A DNA stretch of 64,000 nucleotides. It comes from Candidatus Anammoximicrobium sp. GTDB taxonomy: Bacteria; Planctomycetota; Planctomycetia; Pirellulales; Pirellulaceae. Made by a program: the position numbers and the translations under genes. Below are positions 26,069 to 35,655 of the stretch, one piece after another. The notes beneath the pieces were generated by a model. The model was given only the letters and a program-made list of their open reading frames with translations, had not been told where the DNA came from and did not search any database. Each line of letters opens with the position of its first letter. The first letter of the stretch is position 1. The stretch spans positions 86,495-150,494 of the forward strand of contig JAAYYU010000113.1 of the NCBI GenBank assembly GCA_012515235.1, written 5' to 3'.

Positions 26069-27100
26069 TCACCTCACCTGCGCGCTGGTTGACACGGTGA
26101 ACCCCAACTGCTCGATCATGGCGTAGTCGGCCGGCGGCGCTTGGCCCTTGGTCGTCAGGTAGTCGCCGACGAAGATCGAATTGGCCGCGTACAGGCCCAA
26201 CGCCTGCAGGCTCCCCAAGTGCAACTCGCGTCCTCCGGCGATGCGGATCTCCCGGCTCGGGTTGGCAAAGCGGAACAGGCACAGGACCTTGAGGCAGTAC
26301 CGCGGATTCAGCGCATCCAGGCCCTCCAGCGGCGTGCCCTCCACCGCGTGGAAAAAGTTGACGGGGATCGCGTCCGCTTCGACCTCGCGCAGTTCCAACG
26401 CCATGCGCACGACGTCGGTGTCCGCTTCGCCCATCCCGACAATGCCGCCGGAACAGATTTCCAAGCCGGCCTGGCGCACGGTCCGCAGGGTCGCAATCCG
26501 ATCCTGGTAGGTGTGCGTCGAGCAGATCTGGCCGTAGTACTCGGGGCTGGTGTTCAGGTTGTGATTGATCCGGTCCACGCCGCAGGCCTTCAGCCGCTGG
26601 GCTTGCTCCGGCGTCAGCAGTCCCAGGGAGGCGCAGACCTTCAAGTCGTACTGCCGCTTGATTTCCGGCACCAGTTCCTCGACGGCCTGCAACTCATGTT
26701 CGCTGGGGCCGCGGGCGGAGATCACGATGCAATAGGTCTTGGCCTTCCGCTCGTGGGCGATCCGGGCGCCGTCCAGCAGCCGCTGGCGGTCCAGGATGTT
26801 GTACTTCGGAATGGCCGCCTTCGAGACCCGCGATTGGGAACAGTAATGGCAATCCTCCGGACACAGCCCGCTTTTGGCGTTGATCAGGAAGTTCAGCCGC
26901 ATCGTCTTGCCAAAGAACCGGCGGCGAATCCGGAACGCGGCGGACAGCAGGTCCAGCAGGTCGTCGTCGGGACAGCGGAGGATCGCCAGACCTTCCTCGG
27001 CGGTCAGTGCGCGACCGCTCAGCACCTGCTCGGCGAGTTGGTGCCAATCGTCCACGCCCGGCGATCGCGGGGTTGTGGCTGCCTGCAATGTTTGGCTCAT
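26069..27100 (-). CDS. bioB: Biotin synthase
   Basis: This radical SAM enzyme inserts sulfur into dethiobiotin in the last step of biotin synthesis. The 343-residue protein has CPEDCHYCSQS, the CxxxCxxC site for the catalytic 4Fe-4S cluster, and follows the BioB pattern throughout: AKTYCIVISARGPSEHE, GVDRINHNLNTSPEYY, GLEICSGGIVGMGE, DAIPVNFFHAVEGTPLEG, and IRIAGGRELHLGSLQ, the region of the auxiliary 2Fe-2S cluster ligands. The ATG at 27100 is preceded by GGAG; an open frame extends upstream but has no BioB sequence. No other bio genes are visible; the neighbours are fucU upstream and a GH-like gene downstream. Confidence 0.96.
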   Translation of the reverse strand: MSQTLQAATTPRSPGVDDWHQLAEQVLSGRALTAEEGLAILRCPDDDLLDLLSAAFRIRRRFFGKTMRLNFLINAKSGLCPEDCHYCSQSRVSKAAIPKYNILDRQRLLDGARIAHERKAKTYCIVISARGPSEHELQAVEELVPEIKRQYDLKVCASLGLLTPEQAQRLKACGVDRINHNLNTSPEYYGQICSTHTYQDRIATLRTVRQAGLEICSGGIVGMGEADTDVVRMALELREVEADAIPVNFFHAVEGTPLEGLDALNPRYCLKVLCLFRFANPSREIRIAGGRELHLGSLQALGLYAANSIFVGDYLTTKGQAPPADYAMIEQLGFTVSTSAQVR

Positions 27101-27141
27101 AGACGCTCCGTGCGGGGGTCTTGGGCGAAGGGCCGGGGCGG

Positions 27142-27579
27142 TCAGCGTCCCGGCACGACGACGCCTTTCTTCAGGATCAGGTTGGCGTACAGGGCCGTCT
27201 CGCTGGTGGCGACCACGGCGTAGGCCTGTTTCGCTTGCTCGTAGAACGCAAACCGCTCGACCAACTTCAATTCGACGCTCTTTCCTTCGCTGGCATCCAG
27301 CAGCGGCTTGAACTTCTTCCAGATGGGCGGCTGGGGCGGGTCGCCCGGCACGGGCTGCATCACGAACGCCGCGGCGTCGACGTAAGGGTCCAGCGGGAAG
27401 AACTGCAGGATGGCTTCCAGCACCTCGGGGACGCTCAGCCCGTCGGCCCGCACGATCCGCCGGGCAATGGAGTCCGCCGGAAAATTGCCGTCCGCCAGGA
27501 CCAGTTCGTCTCCATGACCCATCTTCATCAATGCGTACATCAGCTCGGGAGAAATCCGAGCGGGAATGCCCTTCAACAT
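27142..27579 (-). CDS. fucU: L-fucose mutarotase (RbsD/FucU family)
   Basis: FucU interconverts alpha and beta anomers of L-fucose before its isomerisation. The 145-residue length is typical. The N-terminus MLKGIPARISPELMYALM, then MGHGDELVLADGNFPA with the conserved His and Asp, and IVRADGLSVPEVLEAILQFF are family signatures. The C-terminal FAFYEQAKQAYAVVATSETA matches the sugar-binding Tyr region, and LILKKGVV closes it. A strong AGGAGGT precedes the ATG. It is 41 bases upstream of bioB on the same strand. The fucosidase gene at 7352 supplies a source of L-fucose. Confidence 0.93.
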   Translation of the reverse strand: MLKGIPARISPELMYALMKMGHGDELVLADGNFPADSIARRIVRADGLSVPEVLEAILQFFPLDPYVDAAAFVMQPVPGDPPQPPIWKKFKPLLDASEGKSVELKLVERFAFYEQAKQAYAVVATSETALYANLILKKGVVVPGR

Positions 27580-27726
27580 GACGTGAGACCTCCTGAAGGA
27601 ACGAGACCACGGATCAGGCCTCCGACTTCTGCGTCAGAGCCGGCCTGCTGCCTTCTGCTTCACAGCCGTATCGTAACATGTCGCGTCCCGCCGTTGTACG
27701 GGCCGACTGTCGAAACCCGAAGCGCT

Positions 27727-27783
27727 CAACCCGAAACCCGGCAACCCGAAACCCGGCAACCCGCAGCCGGCAACCCGCAACGG
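27727..27783. repeat. Short GC-rich tandem repeat
   Basis: The unit CCGAAACCCGGCAAC occurs at 27731 and 27746, followed by a degenerate 14-base copy at 27761 and a partial copy. It fills the gap between the kinase stop codon and the fucU gene. Confidence 0.8.
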
Positions 27784-27800
27784 ATTCAAACCGCCCGCAT

Positions 27801-28658
27801 TCACGGGCTCGCCAACTCCCGCCAGAACTCGAAGGCCGTCGCGGGCCGGGTATGGACATGGCGGCGCAGGGCGCGGCCGATCGCTCGGCCGAACGGGGAC
27901 GGCAACTGCTCGGCCGTCTCCCGCGGGACGCCGCGGAGGATCTCATCGGCGGTGAACGTCGGCTCGATGCCCATCGCGACTGCCAGCAGAACCAGTCCCG
28001 CATGGTAGATGTCCGTCGGCTTGCCGACCTGGCCAAATTCGCTCGGGTTCAACACTTCGGGAGCCACCATCCAAGGCACGGTCGGATTGTCGCTCTGCAC
28101 CTCGTGCTCGAACCGGCTGACGCCCAGGTCGCCGATCTTGAACGTCACCGATTGAGTCGGGCTGGTCATCAACTCGTCCCGCACATAGGCCCAAAACACG
28201 TTCCGCAGATGGATGTCTTTGTGGACGTACCCGTGTTCGTGCATAAAGGCGACGGCCTGCAACAGGCAGCGGGCAATCGGCGGAACCCAAGCGTAGCCGT
28301 CGTAATCGGCGATGGAAAACAGCGTCGAGAGGCTGCCGCCGCAACGCTCGACCACGATGTGGAACGTCTTGTCGCGCTCGAAGGCGTCGTACACGTAGGT
28401 GATGTTCGGATGCCGCAGGGTGAACAGCGAGGCGATCTCCCGCTGCCAATTCACCCGCACCTGCTCGTACGTCTGCCGATGCGGGATCAGCACTTTGACG
28501 ACCAGACTGTTGGCCCACTGGTCGGTACAAGCAAACGTCGCCCCGTAAGTCCCGCGCCCCAAGGCCTCGCCGACCGCATACGCATTCTTGCCGTGCGTGA
28601 TAATCTCGCCGGGAACCGGCCAGCGAATCGACGGCGGCGGCAGCGACGGCTTGTTCAT
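27801..28658 (-). CDS. Serine/threonine protein kinase
   Basis: This 285-residue cytoplasmic protein is a bare kinase domain. The glycine loop is GEALGRGTYGATF, the ATP-binding Lys lies in LVVKVLIPH, and the catalytic loop is HKDIHLRNV. DLG replaces the usual DFG (KIGDLGVSRF), and PWMVAPEVLNP is the APE-type segment. There is no transmembrane segment or sensor domain, unlike many planctomycete kinases. An in-frame ATG at 28709 would add 17 residues. A TATAAT on this strand at 28716-28721 would put a transcription start near 28709, which favours the ATG at 28658, though neither start has a clear ribosome-binding site. It is divergent from tyrS. Confidence 0.85.
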   Translation of the reverse strand: MNKPSLPPPSIRWPVPGEIITHGKNAYAVGEALGRGTYGATFACTDQWANSLVVKVLIPHRQTYEQVRVNWQREIASLFTLRHPNITYVYDAFERDKTFHIVVERCGGSLSTLFSIADYDGYAWVPPIARCLLQAVAFMHEHGYVHKDIHLRNVFWAYVRDELMTSPTQSVTFKIGDLGVSRFEHEVQSDNPTVPWMVAPEVLNPSEFGQVGKPTDIYHAGLVLLAVAMGIEPTFTADEILRGVPRETAEQLPSPFGRAIGRALRRHVHTRPATAFEFWRELASP

Positions 28659-28923
28659 GATCGTGTGCGGATACCAAGGATCAAGCCCGGCGGACACCAT
28701 GCCGGTCACGGCGGATGATTATACCGCGGGCGGTTAAGGATGGCACCACGTCAGTCCTTGTTCGTGCCCCGGACGCTGTGAAAACCGTGCGCGAAACACG
28801 GAAAAACGCGGGCGGGACGTGGTGGGTCGGTTGCAAGCGGGAACCGTTCTCGGCATACTTCAGCGGCATTGGCGACGAATTCGATGCGGAGAACGGGCAG
28901 AACGGAAAGCCGAGACCAGGACG

Positions 28924-30210
28924 ATGAACGACATTTTCGCTGATTTGGCGTGGCGGGGCCTGATTCAACAGACGACCGACGATCAACACTTGCCGCAGTG
29001 GCTGAACTCCGGTTCCCGCACCCTGTACATCGGCTTCGACCCGACCGCCCCCAGTCTGCACGTCGGCAGCCTGTTGCCGCTGCTCACGCTCCGCCGGTTC
29101 CAGCGGGCCGGCCATCGCCCGATCCCCTTGGTGGGCGGAGCTACGGGCATGATCGGCGACCCCAGCGGCAAGAGCGAAGAACGGAATCTGATGTCCGTCG
29201 AGACGTTGCGGGCCAATGTCGAGGGTCTGCAGCAGCAGATGCGGCAGTTCCTGGATTTCGATTGCGGCCAACGGTCGGCCCTGCTGGTGAACAACTTCGA
29301 CTGGATGCGCAACTTCAGCTTCCTGGACTTCCTGCGCGACGTCGGCAAGAACTTCCCGGTGAACGTCATGCTGACCAAGGACTCGGTCAAGAGCCGCCTG
29401 GACCGATCGGACGGCGGACTGAGCTACACCGAATTCAGCTACATGCTGCTGCAAGCCTATGATTTCGTCCACCTGTACGATCATTACGGCTGCCAACTGC
29501 AGGCCGGCGGCAGCGACCAGTGGGGAAACATCACGGCCGGCATCGACCTGGGGCGGCGAATGCGGGGCGTGCAACTGTACGGACTCACCTGTCCCCTGCT
29601 GACCAAATCGGACGGCACGAAGATGGGCAAGACGGAGAAAGGCACCATCTGGCTGACGGCCGACCGCACCAGCCCGTACGCCTTCTACCAGTACTGGATC
29701 AACGTGGCCGACGCGGACGCGGGAAAGTGCTTGCGGATGCTGACGGAACTGCCCCGCGAGGAAATCGAATCGCTGGACCGGTCTCGCGAGACGGAGCCGC
29801 ACCTGCGGCAGAGCCAGAAGCGACTGGCCGAGGAGCTGACCGGGTTGGTCCACGGCGACGCAGGACTGGCGACCGCGCGCCGGGCTACCGAGATGTTCTT
29901 CGGCGCCGAAATCGCCGATTTGAACGACGCCCAATTGGTCGAGATCTTCGCCGACGTGCCCAGCCAACAACTGTCCAAAGAACGCCTGTCCGGCGACGGC
30001 CTGCCGCTGATCGACGCCCTGACCGAAGCCGGACTGGCCAAGAGCAAAGGCGAAGCCCGTCGCACGATCCAGCAGGGCGGAGCCTACGTCAACAACCGCC
30101 GCATCACGGAGTTGGACACGCGTCTGACCGGGAGCCATTTGGCCAGCGAGACCGTCATGGTGCTCCGCAGCGGCAAGAAAAACTACGCCCTGCTGCGGTT
30201 TGCAGAGTGA
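28924..30210 (+). CDS. tyrS: Tyrosyl-tRNA synthetase
   Basis: The enzyme charges tRNA-Tyr. At 428 residues it has the normal bacterial TyrRS size. The HIGH-like motif is in PTAPSLHVGSLLPLLTLRRF, GATGMIGDPSGKSEER is the nucleotide-binding region, and KMGKTEKG is the KMSKS-like loop. LLQAYDFVHLY and GGSDQWGNITAGIDLGRR are TyrRS signatures. The C-terminal S4 RNA-binding domain runs from ~360 (SKGEARRTIQQGGAYVNNRR). An upstream in-frame start at 28819 is rejected, since the family begins at MNDIFADLAWRGLI. Confidence 0.97.
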   Translation: MNDIFADLAWRGLIQQTTDDQHLPQWLNSGSRTLYIGFDPTAPSLHVGSLLPLLTLRRFQRAGHRPIPLVGGATGMIGDPSGKSEERNLMSVETLRANVEGLQQQMRQFLDFDCGQRSALLVNNFDWMRNFSFLDFLRDVGKNFPVNVMLTKDSVKSRLDRSDGGLSYTEFSYMLLQAYDFVHLYDHYGCQLQAGGSDQWGNITAGIDLGRRMRGVQLYGLTCPLLTKSDGTKMGKTEKGTIWLTADRTSPYAFYQYWINVADADAGKCLRMLTELPREEIESLDRSRETEPHLRQSQKRLAEELTGLVHGDAGLATARRATEMFFGAEIADLNDAQLVEIFADVPSQQLSKERLSGDGLPLIDALTEAGLAKSKGEARRTIQQGGAYVNNRRITELDTRLTGSHLASETVMVLRSGKKNYALLRFAE

Positions 30211-30293
30211 ACGGCCCAGCACGGTCTGGCGACGTCGAATTGGCAGCCACACACCCTTGTCTGTCCGAACGTTGCTGCCCCAGAACACACGGG

Positions 30294-30719
30294 TCAGTCG
30301 AGATCGGCTGGCAGAAGGACAAAGTGAGCGAATGCAGAGGACTTGACGATCCGAAAATGACGCTGATCGAGAGTGAGGATGCGTTTCAGCCGCAGGCGTT
30401 CCGCAGTGGCGATCACGGACGCATCGGCGAGCCCCAGCGGCAGGTCTCGGTATCGTTGGACCAGTTCGCCGCAGCGAAGCAAATCCTCAGAGGTTGGGTC
30501 CACCAGCGTGAAGGCACCCGATTCGACACTCGCCAAGAAATCCAAAGTCGCGTCCACTCCCAGCCGTTCGTTCAGCAGATAGTCGATCTCCGCGAGCAGG
30601 ATCGTCGGCAGATAGAGCGTTCCTGGTTCAGCCTCAACCACGGCCTTCACGGCGTCGTGGTGGCCATCGTCGGCGTCGTACAGAGCGTAAATGCCGCCGG
30701 TGTCACAGATTAGGGCCAT
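30294..30719 (-). CDS. PIN-domain ribonuclease toxin (VapC-like)
   Basis: This 141-residue PIN-domain protein should cleave RNA in a Mg-dependent way. The acidic residues are in place: Asp6 in ICDTGG, Glu in LLAEIDYLL, Asp in LGLADASVIA and Asp in ILTLDQRHF. The gene overlaps the end of the antitoxin gene by 10 bases, the usual order for vapBC (antitoxin first). It lies downstream of nothing else on its strand and is convergent with tyrS. Confidence 0.88.
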   Translation of the reverse strand: MALICDTGGIYALYDADDGHHDAVKAVVEAEPGTLYLPTILLAEIDYLLNERLGVDATLDFLASVESGAFTLVDPTSEDLLRCGELVQRYRDLPLGLADASVIATAERLRLKRILTLDQRHFRIVKSSAFAHFVLLPADLD

Positions 30720-30943
30720 CGCCCACCCTTGACAGCTTCCCGCAGGATCGGCCTTGCGTTCTCCGAGGTATCAGTCTTGCCGCTATGGTACTTCCCAACA
30801 CCTTGGGGAGCCGGCCTTTTGTCTTCCGTGTAGATCTCCAGCGCCTCACTCACGATCTCGCTTTCGCTGCGTTCTTGGGCCGCAGCCAGAGTGCGGATTA
30901 CATCAGCCAGCCGGTCGTCGAGTTGAATTGCCAAGGTAACCAT
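30710..30943 (-). CDS. Ribbon-helix-helix antitoxin (VapB/CopG-like)
   Basis: This 77-residue protein starts MVTLAIQLDDRLADVIRTLA, which is the beta-strand plus helix of a ribbon-helix-helix DNA-binding domain, followed by ERSESEIVSEALEIY as the second helix. The charged tail (GKYHSGKTDTSENARPIL) should wrap the partner toxin. It is probably an autorepressor of the pair. GAGAGGG precedes the ATG at 30943; an upstream frame exists but does not fit the fold. The stop codon lies inside the toxin gene. Confidence 0.82.
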   Translation of the reverse strand: MVTLAIQLDDRLADVIRTLAAAQERSESEIVSEALEIYTEDKRPAPQGVGKYHSGKTDTSENARPILREAVKGGRWP

Positions 30944-31089
30944 GCCACATCCCTCTCGAACCGCACAACGTCGAAGTGCAAAGGAACATTGTATCCCGCC
31001 AGAGCATTGGCAACAAGCGAGTCGGACTGCTGGTGCTGGTTCGAATCGACTGCGGGACGTCACATAGCGGGCAGAGCAAGGAAAACAGG

Positions 31090-32340
31090 TCAGCGGGCCA
31101 ATCGCAGCAACCGTCCGCCACCGGGCGGCAGTTTCAGTTCCGCTCGCGCGCCGGCGGCGGGCTGCCAGGCGGAACTTATCGCGTCGAACAGTTCCAGCCG
31201 GCCGGGGCCGATGACCGTGGTCGTGGCTTCGGCCTTATAGTCCAGGTTGACGACCACCACGTGCGTCGGTTCGTTCGCCTGGCCGAAGTAGCCCAGCACG
31301 AATCCGCGGACGCGTTCGGGAACCCGGTATTCCATGTCCGGCACGGCGGGTTCCAAGCGGAACGGTGCGTCCGGCGGCAGCGGCACGGTTCCGTCCGGCT
31401 TCATGCCCAGATGGTAGACCGCCAGCGATCGCAAAGGCTGCAACTGGCCGGCGATGGCCGTGAATTCGCGGTTCAGGGATTTCAAGGCGTGGTAGATCAG
31501 CGTCGGCGTCCCGTCGGGCAGCGCGATGGCGCCCGTGTGGCCGGGATGACAGTAGACATAATAGGAAATGCCCTGGGCTCCGTACGCCAGCGTGGTGTAG
31601 ACCAGGTACGTCATTTCGTCGCCCGTGGGCACGCGCATCGACGGCGTCCACGTGCAGGCTTGGACGATGTTCAGGAACGGCAGTCTCGCGTCCAGCGACG
31701 CCTGCCGGATCATCGCCAGATTCAGGAAGTACTGTCCGTTGTCGCCGTTCTTGGCGAACTGGTAGTGGTCGTAACTGATCAGCGCCGGGCGGACGATGTC
31801 CACGTACTGCCGCAGGTGTTCGCGATACGCGGTGACCGTGTCGCCCGAAGTGCCCAGTTGCTGGTTATTGGCGTAGGTGGGAAACAGGTTGATGTACGCC
31901 ATGTGTGCCGGATCGCGCTGGCGAAGGTAGGCGACCAGCTTGCCCAAGGGCGGAAAGGCTCCCGCGCTGGGCTCGTCGGTGATGAAGTAGCTGTACATCG
32001 CCGGGTGATTTCGGACACGGGCGATCAAGGCATCGAGTTTCTCGCGGGCGGCCGGGTCGTCCAGCGTCGCCGGTCTCAATAGCCCGTCGCTCAACTGGGC
32101 CCGCAGACCGTGCCGCTGCGCCGTGTCGAGTTGCTGTTCCGAACACCACACGACATTGAAGCCGCCCTCGGCCATCTGCTGGGCGACCGCATCCGTCAGT
32201 GCCGGCCCGGCCCAATAGGTGACCATCGGCGTGCCGACGCGCCAGGCGTCGACGCCGCTGGGCGCCAGATCAGCGCCCCACGCCGACTGGACGATGGCCT
32301 GGACAACGATCAATAACGAGAAAAAGGATGCGGTTTTCAT
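31090..32340 (-). CDS. Secreted glycoside-hydrolase-like TIM-barrel protein
   Basis: The 416-residue protein has a signal peptide (SFFSLLIVVQAIVQSAWGA). The barrel-like order of strands is visible: FNVVWCSEQQ, HPAMYSYFITDEPSAGAFPP (with an E/D pair in the position of a catalytic acid), RPALISYDHYQFAK, LPFLNIVQACTWTP and GISYYVYCHPGHTG. The tail (THVVVVNLDYKAEATTTVIG) is a beta-sandwich. This arrangement resembles clan GH-A proteins, but the exact family is unknown. GAGGAGA 5' of the ATG overlaps the DAHP synthase stop codon region; only nine bases separate the genes, so they are cotranscribed and possibly coupled, though functions are unrelated. Confidence 0.72.
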   Translation of the reverse strand: MKTASFFSLLIVVQAIVQSAWGADLAPSGVDAWRVGTPMVTYWAGPALTDAVAQQMAEGGFNVVWCSEQQLDTAQRHGLRAQLSDGLLRPATLDDPAAREKLDALIARVRNHPAMYSYFITDEPSAGAFPPLGKLVAYLRQRDPAHMAYINLFPTYANNQQLGTSGDTVTAYREHLRQYVDIVRPALISYDHYQFAKNGDNGQYFLNLAMIRQASLDARLPFLNIVQACTWTPSMRVPTGDEMTYLVYTTLAYGAQGISYYVYCHPGHTGAIALPDGTPTLIYHALKSLNREFTAIAGQLQPLRSLAVYHLGMKPDGTVPLPPDAPFRLEPAVPDMEYRVPERVRGFVLGYFGQANEPTHVVVVNLDYKAEATTTVIGPGRLELFDAISSAWQPAAGARAELKLPPGGGRLLRLAR

Positions 32341-32349
32341 GCTCTCTCC

Positions 32350-33390
32350 TCAAACGGTTTCGGCTAACTCCAACACCAAACGTTCCGTGCTGGCCCAATC
32401 GATACAGGCATCGGTGATCGACTGGCCGTAGACCAACGCATCCCGCGGTTGCGGAAACGGCTGGCTGCCGCCCAGCAGATTACTTTCCAGCATGGCCCCG
32501 AACACGGAGGCGCGCCCCTGGGCCCGCAGGCCGGCGACATACCGCAAGACCTCGGGTTGCCGTGCGGCATCTTTGCCGCTGTTGCCGTGGCTGCAGTCGA
32601 TCAGAATCGCCTGTTCCAAGCCGGCCTGTGCCAGTTCCCGTTCCGCGTCCGCGACGTGCTCCGCCGAGTAATTGGGTCCGCTGTCGCCGCCGCGAAGGAC
32701 GATGTGGCAGTTGGGATTGCCGGTCGTCGAGACGGCCGAGGCCACGCCATCGCCGCTGATGCCCAGGAACGTCTGCGGCTCGCGCGCCGCTTTGATCGCA
32801 TTCACCGCAGATCCGACGGTACCGAGCGTGGCGTTCTTGAAGCCCAGCGGCATGGACAGGCCGGACGCCAGTTGCCGGTGCGTCTGGGATTCCGTCGTGC
32901 GGGCCCCGATGGCCGACCAGCAAATCAGATCGGCAATGTACTGCGGCGTCATGGGGTCCAGCAGTTCGGTGGCCGTGGGTACGCCCAGATCGATCACTTC
33001 GAGCAGGAACCGGCGCGCCATCCGCAGGCCGTTGGGAATGTCGTGCGAACCGTCCAGGTGCGGGTCCATGATCAGCCCCTTCCAGCCGACCGAGGTGCGC
33101 GGTTTCTCGAAATAACAGCGCATCACCAGAAACACCTTACCCTGGACGCGCTCGCTCAACCCGCGCAGCCGAACCGCGTAATCCCGGCCCGCTCGCGTGT
33201 CGTGAATCGAACAGGGCCCGACAATCAGCAGGAACCGCGAATCCTGCCGATGAATGATGTTGCGGATCGCCTGCCGGGCGTCCGCCACGAACTCTTCCTG
33301 AGCCTCCGAACGCGGAATCTCGTGCAGCATCAAGGCCGGCGCGGGCAGAGGGATATTGGAGGCGATATTCAGATCGGAGACTTTTCGCAT
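32350..33390 (-). CDS. 3-Deoxy-7-phosphoheptulonate (DAHP) synthase, class I AroF/G/H type
   Basis: This enzyme condenses phosphoenolpyruvate with erythrose 4-phosphate, the first step of the shikimate pathway. The 346-residue sequence has the family signatures LLIVGPCSIHD near 56, VMRCYFEKPRTSVGWKGL, IDLGVPTATELLDPMTPQY, CWSAIGARTTESQTHRQLAS and the metal-site region ILIDCSHGNSGKD. The length fits the AroG type, whose members are usually feedback inhibited by an aromatic amino acid; I cannot tell which one. GGAGAG precedes the ATG at 33390, which is preferred to an upstream start. Confidence 0.95.
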   Translation of the reverse strand: MRKVSDLNIASNIPLPAPALMLHEIPRSEAQEEFVADARQAIRNIIHRQDSRFLLIVGPCSIHDTRAGRDYAVRLRGLSERVQGKVFLVMRCYFEKPRTSVGWKGLIMDPHLDGSHDIPNGLRMARRFLLEVIDLGVPTATELLDPMTPQYIADLICWSAIGARTTESQTHRQLASGLSMPLGFKNATLGTVGSAVNAIKAAREPQTFLGISGDGVASAVSTTGNPNCHIVLRGGDSGPNYSAEHVADAERELAQAGLEQAILIDCSHGNSGKDAARQPEVLRYVAGLRAQGRASVFGAMLESNLLGGSQPFPQPRDALVYGQSITDACIDWASTERLVLELAETV

Positions 33391-33675
33391 GGCAGGCTCT
33401 CCAAGACGAGTGCGACCGGGCACGGCAAGCTCATACGGGAGATTGTTCGCGATGGCCGGGCGATCTGCAAGGCCACGGCAGGCAGACCATTCTGGAGTGC
33501 GGCGACTTGTCGCCGCTTTGAACAGCGGCGGGTAGTGTCACGGAGGTTGGGGTTCTGGCGACGCAGCAAGGCATCGGAACCCAGCGTCGCGGTCGCGGCG
33601 CAACGGCCGGACCAAAGCAACTTGCACGCCCTTGCTTACGGCACTCTCAACAGGCGGCTGCCTCGTGCGGCCAGT
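33391..33675. other. Intergenic region with perfect palindrome
   Basis: This gap holds no recognisable gene. At 33498-33515 GCGGCGACTTGTCGCCGC is a perfect 18-base palindrome next to CTGGAGT, and GCGGCG recurs at ~33523. It looks like a fragment of a dispersed palindromic repeat. Confidence 0.55.
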
Positions 33676-34569
33676 TCAGAACCGATCGCGGCGGTTGCTC
33701 AAGTACTCCAGCAGCGCCTTGTCGAACTGCATGCTGGTGTCCAATTCGACGTAATCCACGCCGATCTGAAAGCATTCCTGGCGGTAGGATGCGCGGAACG
33801 CTTCGATCTCCTGGAGGTATTCTCGCCGATAGTTGCTGGCATCCACGCACACGCGTTCCTCCGTCTCCGGCTCCTCGAATTCGATCACGCCGTCGAACGG
33901 AAACTTGACTTCCGCCTCGTCCAGCACATGGAACAGGATCACGTCGTGGCCCCCGTGTCTGAGCAACCGCAGGCTCTGGAGCACCGGCTCCGTGTCGCAC
34001 AGCAGATCCGAGAAGATCATGACCAGGCTGCGGTGCCGCAGCATGGCGGCGATTTGCCGCACGCTGTTGGCGATGTCCGTCGGTCCTGTCGGCTGCAGCC
34101 GCGCCAGGTGCGAGAGCACATTGGCCAACTGGGTGCGTTTGGATCGCGGGGCCAGGCTGTTCCGGATTCGCTGGTCGAAGGTGATCAAGCCCACCGGGTC
34201 CTGCTGGTGGATCATCAGGTAGCACAGCGACGCGGCGAGGCAAATCGCATAGTCGAACTTGGTCAGCTCCTGGCGGTAGGTGTAGCCCATGGACCGGCTC
34301 AAGTCCATCGCCAGATAGCCGGTGATGTTGGTCTCGGCCTCGAACTTCTTGACGTAATACTTGTCCGTTTTGGCGTACACCAGCCAGTCGATGTCGTTGG
34401 GATCGTCGCCCGGCGTATAGCGGCGGTGCTCGCTGAACTCGACAGAAAAGCCGTGGTACGGGCTGGCGTGCAGGCCTTGCAGGAATCCCTTGACCACGAA
34501 TTTGGCGCGAAGGTCCAGCCGCTTGATCTGGTTGATGACCTCCGGCTTCAGGTACTTTTCGACAGACAT
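33676..34569 (-). CDS. DUF58 domain protein
   Basis: The 297-residue cytoplasmic protein begins MSVEKYLKPEVINQIKRLDL and continues with the DUF58 pattern: GLHASPYHGFSVEFSEHRRY, PGDDPNDIDWLVYAKTDKYY and a von Willebrand-like segment YLAMDLSRSMGY. Such proteins are usually encoded beside a MoxR AAA+ ATPase and act as its partner. No MoxR gene is adjacent here. The start at 34569 is preferred to 34683 because the family starts with this helix. The function in the cell is not known. Confidence 0.85.
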   Translation of the reverse strand: MSVEKYLKPEVINQIKRLDLRAKFVVKGFLQGLHASPYHGFSVEFSEHRRYTPGDDPNDIDWLVYAKTDKYYVKKFEAETNITGYLAMDLSRSMGYTYRQELTKFDYAICLAASLCYLMIHQQDPVGLITFDQRIRNSLAPRSKRTQLANVLSHLARLQPTGPTDIANSVRQIAAMLRHRSLVMIFSDLLCDTEPVLQSLRLLRHGGHDVILFHVLDEAEVKFPFDGVIEFEEPETEERVCVDASNYRREYLQEIEAFRASYRQECFQIGVDYVELDTSMQFDKALLEYLSNRRDRF

Positions 34570-34884
34570 AGCAGTCGGGCGGCAAGGGAACAGCGGGGCG
34601 CGGATGCCAATCGGGGCGCGCGGTTCCCCGCAGCGCCGCGCCTGCGCCGGTGTCATCTGAGCCGTCGCGTCGGTCCGTGTCAAGCCGGCCAGGCGGCGAG
34701 GCGGCGATCAGGCCCGGGCTGCGGCGGTCTGTGCCGTCTCGGATTGGCTCGGAGTTCCCGCCGCGCACTGTTCCAGACGGGCTGTTCCAGACGGGGCTTC
34801 CCGTGTCCCGTCGCGGCGACTATCCTGGAACCGTTCCCTGATTCACCACCGTTGTTTTCTTGATGGAAGAGGAGAAATGAAGCT
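34570..34884. other. Divergent intergenic region
   Basis: This 315-base gap lies between the divergent DUF58 and DUF1080 genes. A short direct repeat, CTGTTCCAGACGGG-like, occurs twice near 34778-34800. No gene is supported here. Confidence 0.45.

Positions 34885-35655
<771 letters not shown>

Noticed and set aside
27775..27800. GGTTTGAATCC on the minus strand resembling a tRNA T-arm
   Set aside because: It lies at the end of the kinase gene, its stem depends on wobble pairs, and no cloverleaf surrounds it.
31020..31075. GGTTCGAAT stretch resembling a tRNA T-loop
   Set aside because: The flanking bases do not form a T-stem, and no acceptor or anticodon stem could be built.
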